Shown here: piece after piece, positions 59,601 to 64,000 of the stretch
Position numbering within the stretch: the first letter of the stretch is position 1
Layout: each line of letters opens with the position of its first letter
Origin: Pristionchus mayeri
Lineage: Eukaryota; Nematoda; Chromadorea; Rhabditida; Neodiplogasteridae
Length of the DNA stretch: 64,000 bases
Direction: 5' to 3'
Assembly (NCBI GenBank): GCA_036245805.1
Contig: BTRK01000001.1
Coordinates: 6,820,001-6,884,000 of the forward strand
Position numbers and translations under genes: made by a program
Notes under the pieces: model-generated
What the model was told of the DNA's origin: nothing
Seen by the model: the letters and a program-made list of their open reading frames with translations, nothing else
The model's database searches: none

Positions 59601-62600
59601 GAGGAAAAGGAAGAAGCAGAGAGGAAGGCGAATGAACGGGAGAAGAAGTAAGCTTAGCTAAAATATTTATTTTATTCGCACTTGAAAAATTCCCAAATCT
59701 GTTATACCCTTCACTCCATCTCTCTGGCTTCTCTGGCTAACTATAGAAGGAGACAAAGTTAGCATAATCTTGGTATATCGTGGCTTTCAATGAAATTTCG
59801 ATCTTCAAATTTCCCAAAAAATTGATGTTCAGAGTGGCCGATTTGACGATTCAATTGGAAGGGGAACGGATACGTTCGAATGACAAAGTGGCCGAGTTGG
59901 AGGTACGCTTGTAATGGCTTGAAGTGGCAAATTAATGAGATCGCATACCTAATTAATTTAGAAAATTAATAATGCAATCAATCAAAATAATAACTAATCA
60001 TTTGGTAGCTCTCTAATCGGGATGCGCGTGAGGCTAAGGAGGATGCAGAGGGAAAGGCGAATGAACTGGAGAAGAGGCGAGAGTTGAATTTTGTCAATGT
60101 TTTATATTGTTCCCTGTCTGTTTATTGTTTCCAGTAATAATACTTAAAATTGCAGAGTGAAATATTTGGCGTCTCAACAGGATTCGAAACGAGCTCGCAA
60201 CAGTGGATTGAGGAGCGATCTCGAGAAGTAAGAAACAGTTATGACAAGGCAGATTTTCACGGTTCGTCATAACTGTTCTGAGCCGGCTTAAAAGCTTATC
60301 CAAGCGGTCTTTCCGTGCCTGTGTTGTCATCACTACTAAGAAATTACATTTTGATTTTCTCACATGCCTAAGACACCCTGTGGGCATAAATTTACTCCTT
60401 TTGTATTGTCCAGGACACCATGATTCTATGTATTCGTCAGATGAATTAAATGTGCGTTACAGAGCGAATGCTCTCGCGAAGGAGCTTACAGACGAACGAG
60501 ATAAGACCAGAGAGGAAATGACCAAATTGGAGAACAATCTCCAGGTACGAATTTAAAAGGAAATGCCGTTAAGCAGTAGTTAGTTGCTCCCCTTGCCTGA
60601 GCACAACTATATTTCGAAAATATTATATATTTTAGAGTGCCTATGCGGCTGTGAACGGGGCTGAGACGCGTGCAACACATGCAGAGAGTCTGCTCGGTAT
60701 TCAATTATTGATTCATTTACCATGAATTAAGTCTGAAATTTGACTAAGAATGCGGTTCTGTGCTTCTATCCATTTGGGGTGTGAATTTGTAGTCGTGACG
60801 AGATCACGCAGATTTGGGCACTCCAAGCTGAATCCGCCCAATTTTACACCTTTAGAGGGGATGAGTCATAGTTCTTTTTTAGATTCGAAGAGAGGCGTGC
60901 TTGTGGCCGAGAAGAAGGCATTTGAACTGGAGGAGAGAAGGTAGATGAAGTGGCCCTATATTATGCAGATATTGATTAGTTTTGATAACAAATACGACAT
61001 GTATGGTACTGTTTTTACATGTGCAGTTTATTACCTTCCCGTAGCAGCGCAAATCGCACGGACCATTCCTCGCTTTAAGCTGCCCTTATACCCAATTTGA
61101 AATCACAAATATTTTCATAAGTGTTGATATAAGGGGGGGCTGATCCAACGTTCGGCGATCGCCAAGGCTTTGAGCGCGCTAAGCAAAGATTCAAGGACTT
61201 TGAATACTTACAAAGCACTAAAAGTACCCGATGTTGGTTAAATTTTATTTTTTTTTGAAAAGATTTACCAATTTAGGGTTACACAGCGCTGAAAGTATTC
61301 TAAATTGCTAAAACTTTTCGAATATCGGCTATTTTCAGCATGTTGTAAGTACTCAAAGTCCTTGAATCTTTGCTTACGCGCTCAAAGCCTTGGCGATCGC
61401 CGAACGTTGGATCAGCCCCCCCCCCCCCCCTTATATTATGTTCATGTACATATGTGGGCGGGGGTTGAAGCTGAGAACTTAATACCAGTGGGGCCTAGGG
61501 TCAAAATTGGGGAGGGGTAAAAAATGTATTTCCCAATTGTGTAGGAGCTCCAAACCGGTGGGGTCTTGAAGCTGGCTTCAATGGTGCCCACCTATGTTCA
61601 TGTAACACCATTCTTCAGATCGAATGATCTTGCGAAGCAACTGGAGGAAGAACGAGTACGTGTGAATGATCTGATGGAGGAGTTGAGGAGAAGAAACAAT
61701 GAGCATGTGAAGGATCGAGAGAGGTAATCAGCATTTTTTCGGCATTGGATGAATGGAGAATGGAGTATTTTTATCAACCCACATCGTTTTTCTATCAATG
61801 GGAGGAAGATTCTGTTTTCTAGAATCGACGAACTCACGATCAAGTTAGTGCAGTACGAGGCAGCTTCGATGCAGCTGCAGAATTCGAAGCTACAGCAGAA
61901 GCAGTTCAACGTATCTGATGGGGATGGAAAAGTACACACTGTGGACTCCAGTGAGGGGTGAACAAATTCCATTAACATTGGTTATGATTTTTTTAATGTA
62001 TGGCTGTTCGATATCATTGCTCTCGTAATTGGCGGGTTTACCTTGATGTTTGGAAGCTTGAATCTCACGGGACAATTGCCTACTTTTTTGTGTGAATTGA
62101 GCATGTAATCTCTCTTAAGAATCACCGATCCACCTTTTGGTATCGAGACGCAGCAGCCTACTGAGACTGCAGAAGCTGCTGCAGGAAAGACTGCGACCGC
62201 TCACACGAGAAACAGTCAGTTGCTGATGTAGCCTCTTCCAATGTACTGACTGTATGATTTTTTAAATGTGATATTTCGATTTCTGCATTCGATTTTTCAC
62301 GATTATTCCAGATGCTACCAACATTCTCCACATGATCGCGGCCGATTCACCGGAAGGTAATGAAATATTTTTTAAAAATAAATACAAATATTCACCTGTC
62401 AATGTACGGAGAGGCTGGAAATCTCTACTCAATTTTTTTTGTACATTTGTGTAGCTAGTTTGGAAAATTTCAGTTAGCATTTATCAGCGGAGTAATTATT
62501 ACAGCGATGTATCTCGATTCCGCCCTCTCCCGGCTAGGCGCTGAATTCGAAAAATTCGATAAGGAAAAGCAGAATATGATCTTAGATAAGGAAATTCAGG

Positions 62601-62650
62601 AGGTGAGGGGAATGTTTATTTTTTTATGATATCAGCCGGTGGTGGAATGA
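56637..62650 (+). CDS. 25-exon coiled-coil protein with SUMO-interaction-like motif
   Basis: Exons: 56637-56672, 56731-56745, 56874-56951, 57316-57375, 57505-57586, 57747-57801, 57884-57965, 58101-58161, 58729-58786, 58877-58958, 59060-59120, 59307-59361, 59522-59647, 59833-59902, 60009-60076, 60156-60227, 60463-60544, 60636-60696, 60883-60940, 61619-61723, 61823-61957, 62120-62214, 62312-62356, 62505-62602, 62636-62650. All phases agree, giving 584 residues. The N-terminus is basic (RRGNRPSK), followed by DVIVIDDDDSAE, a hydrophobic-then-acidic SUMO-interaction pattern. Residues of about 60-460 are heptad-like coiled coil built from repeated modules (QLEEER, DSKRGIV, KKANELEKK). The C-terminus has DSALSRLGAEFEKFDKEKQN. 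The start follows a trans-splice-type acceptor. Exon 15 uses a GC donor. A nuclear scaffold role is my inference. No named family is recognised. Confidence 0.85.
58190..58720. other. Pyrimidine-rich insert in intron 8
   Basis: The 567-nt intron 58162-58728 is far longer than most introns of the gene and contains a C/T-rich block (58225-58400) followed by GC-rich sequence. It may be a mobile insertion; no ends could be defined. Confidence 0.5.
61133..61430. mobile_element. Poly-G-tipped foldback in intron 19 (298 bp)
   Basis: It starts with G7 and ends with C15; the next inward block ctgatccaacgttcggcgat is perfectly inverted at the right. Flanks tgatataa and ttatatta agree at 6 of 8 positions. 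It lies in the longest intron (60941-61618) of the coiled-coil gene and leaves the splice sites intact. Confidence 0.8.
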
Positions 62651-62894
62651 ACACTGAAAGGTTGCTAGAAGGATATGAGCGTGGTGATGCCGAGAATCGC
62701 CTGGTAATATCAGATTTTTAGTAAACAAATTTGAAAATCGACTAGCGGTTAATTAGTGTTTCACGGGTCTCCAACTGGTTGTGGCATTGGTTTCATTTAG
62801 TTAATTTATCCGCCGGTCGAAATATTTGATGAAAAGTGACAACTAATCGGGTTTTCTTTGATTGTTGTAAAATCGATGCCACTGGTTGATTCCC

Positions 62895-63926
62895 TGTTGT
62901 AGCGGTGCTACTTCCCGTAGTGTTTCGGTCTTGGCTCAATTGTTACGAGTCGTATTTTAGTAATCACTACTTTAACGAAACCGTTATAAAATGATTATAA
63001 AATGCCATCTCTTGTAAGGTACATCCGAGCGGTATTAACCAATAGGTTTTATCGTAGGGTAGGACTATAGGCTCCTAGTGTCGGGGACACATAGGAGGTC
63101 TTCTTCCGCTCGATCCTTCTGGTCTTCTCGGTAGTTGACGGGTATGGGTTACTGTAGATACAGTATGCCCATCGGAGGTACGGTATGCTCGTCAGGGGAG
63201 TGGATCTACTCGGGGTACGATCTCAGAGGGAGCCTCACTCGGAGAGTGATGGCTGGCCTGGAGGAGGCGAGTGAGCCGAGGAGAGGGGGAGACCTCTCCT
63301 TTTATAGTGACGGGGAGACAATTGACAATGGAAATTTGCATACTATCGCGTAGTGTTAAGACTACGCACTCCTATTCCCTCCCCAGAGTGTATCCCACTC
63401 GAGAGAACAAGAGGTTAGCCTCGACAGATTTCGTTCACAACGCAAGTTTTAGACAGCAATTCCCCAATTGGAGATAGGCTTCCGCCGACTCAATGAAATT
63501 CTGCCCGCAACAAGCGAGGTAAACTTCACCAGTCTACACTAGACTGTCTCAACGGAATTCCCTTCTGGATTTTCCGTGCGTGATTCCCTTCTGGATTTCA
63601 CGACTTACAGAGATTCCCTTATGGATTTCTCTGGTCACAACAAGTGTAGAAAAGGAAAGAGAAGACACAAGAAGATGCGAAAGGAAAACAAGGAGAAAGT
63701 GCAGGGAGAAGACAAGGAGGATAACGCAGAAACGCACCAAACGACTTCATGAATAAACCCTTGAAATCCCATTGCAAACGCCCCTTGAATACGAGAAAAG
63801 AATATAATAATTATTTATAAAAAGAGAGCAGCATAACACAACATTCTCCGACGACGACCGGGAGAGGAAGTGAAATAAACAAGAATTACAAATGCTGCGG
63901 TGCAAGGCAGTACCGCGTGCTTAACA
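62895..63926. mobile_element. Possible LTR of a retrotransposon
   Basis: The segment begins tgttgtagcgg and ends ttaaca, contains a tttatag-like box near 63299 and an aaataaac near 63874, and is followed by tggtaagacaca, which could be a primer-binding site. Three copies of a gattcccttctggattt-like word lie at 63555-63640. The partner LTR and any gag/pol would be outside the window. Confidence 0.3.
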
Positions 63927-64000
63927 ATCGTGGTAAGACACAATGACACACGGCAACGAGACGGGGCAACGAGTACGGTAGGTTTGTTCAACGGAAGGGA

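Noticed and set aside
61749..61961. Stop at 61959 as the end of the coiled-coil gene
   Set aside because: A gtgaac donor just before it joins in phase to four further exons with coding character, so the later stop at 62648-62650 is preferred; the early stop may be used by an unspliced isoform.

Overview
The window looks like an accessory region of a nematode genome, possibly a diplogastrid such as Pristionchus. I infer this from very short cis-introns (about 33-55 nt) ending in tttcag-type acceptors, from acceptors placed at or just before start codons (the trans-splicing pattern), and from the mix of Tc1/mariner, hAT-like, TTAA-type and foldback elements. Nothing in the sequence is prokaryotic. 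No species name can be proven without a search.

Host-type coding content is sparse. A 25-exon gene on the + strand at 56637-62650 reads through in phase as a 584-residue coiled-coil protein with an N-terminal SUMO-interaction-like motif. A three-exon 181-residue gene lies at 38060-38691. Scattered over 3.7-55.8 kb, mostly on the - strand, are decayed exons of one repeated gene family that I cannot name.

Mobile DNA makes up most of the rest. From left to right: a 164-bp satellite (61-1050); a decayed mariner (1200-2440); a large inverted repeat (about 1.06-3.58 kb against 13.38-14.63 kb); an inverted repeat with two 1425-bp arms (8015-11518); a non-LTR retrotransposon tail split by a hAT-like foldback (17.5-19.0 kb); a 472-bp tandem triplication (23276-24684); a Tc1-like foldback (24806-26152); a 5.3-kb Tc1-like element with 1.3-kb terminal inverted repeats (27777-33121); a deleted mariner (36263-37159); poly-G-tipped foldbacks (39345-39881, 61133-61430); a second non-LTR retrotransposon (43.3-45.2 kb); many MITEs; a pair of tRNA-like genes (51443-51740); and a possible LTR at the right edge.

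The most interesting object is the 27777-33121 element. Besides a DD34E transposase on the + strand it carries a divergently oriented six-exon gene on the - strand that assembles without a break into a 261-residue protein I do not recognise. The last exon of that gene is also duplicated inside the other terminal repeat. Four insertions in the window (mariner 1200-2440, MITEs 12633-12874, 45978-46071, 47896-48181) can be proven from the sequence alone, because an empty copy of the target site survives in a duplicate or in the opposite arm of an inverted repeat.
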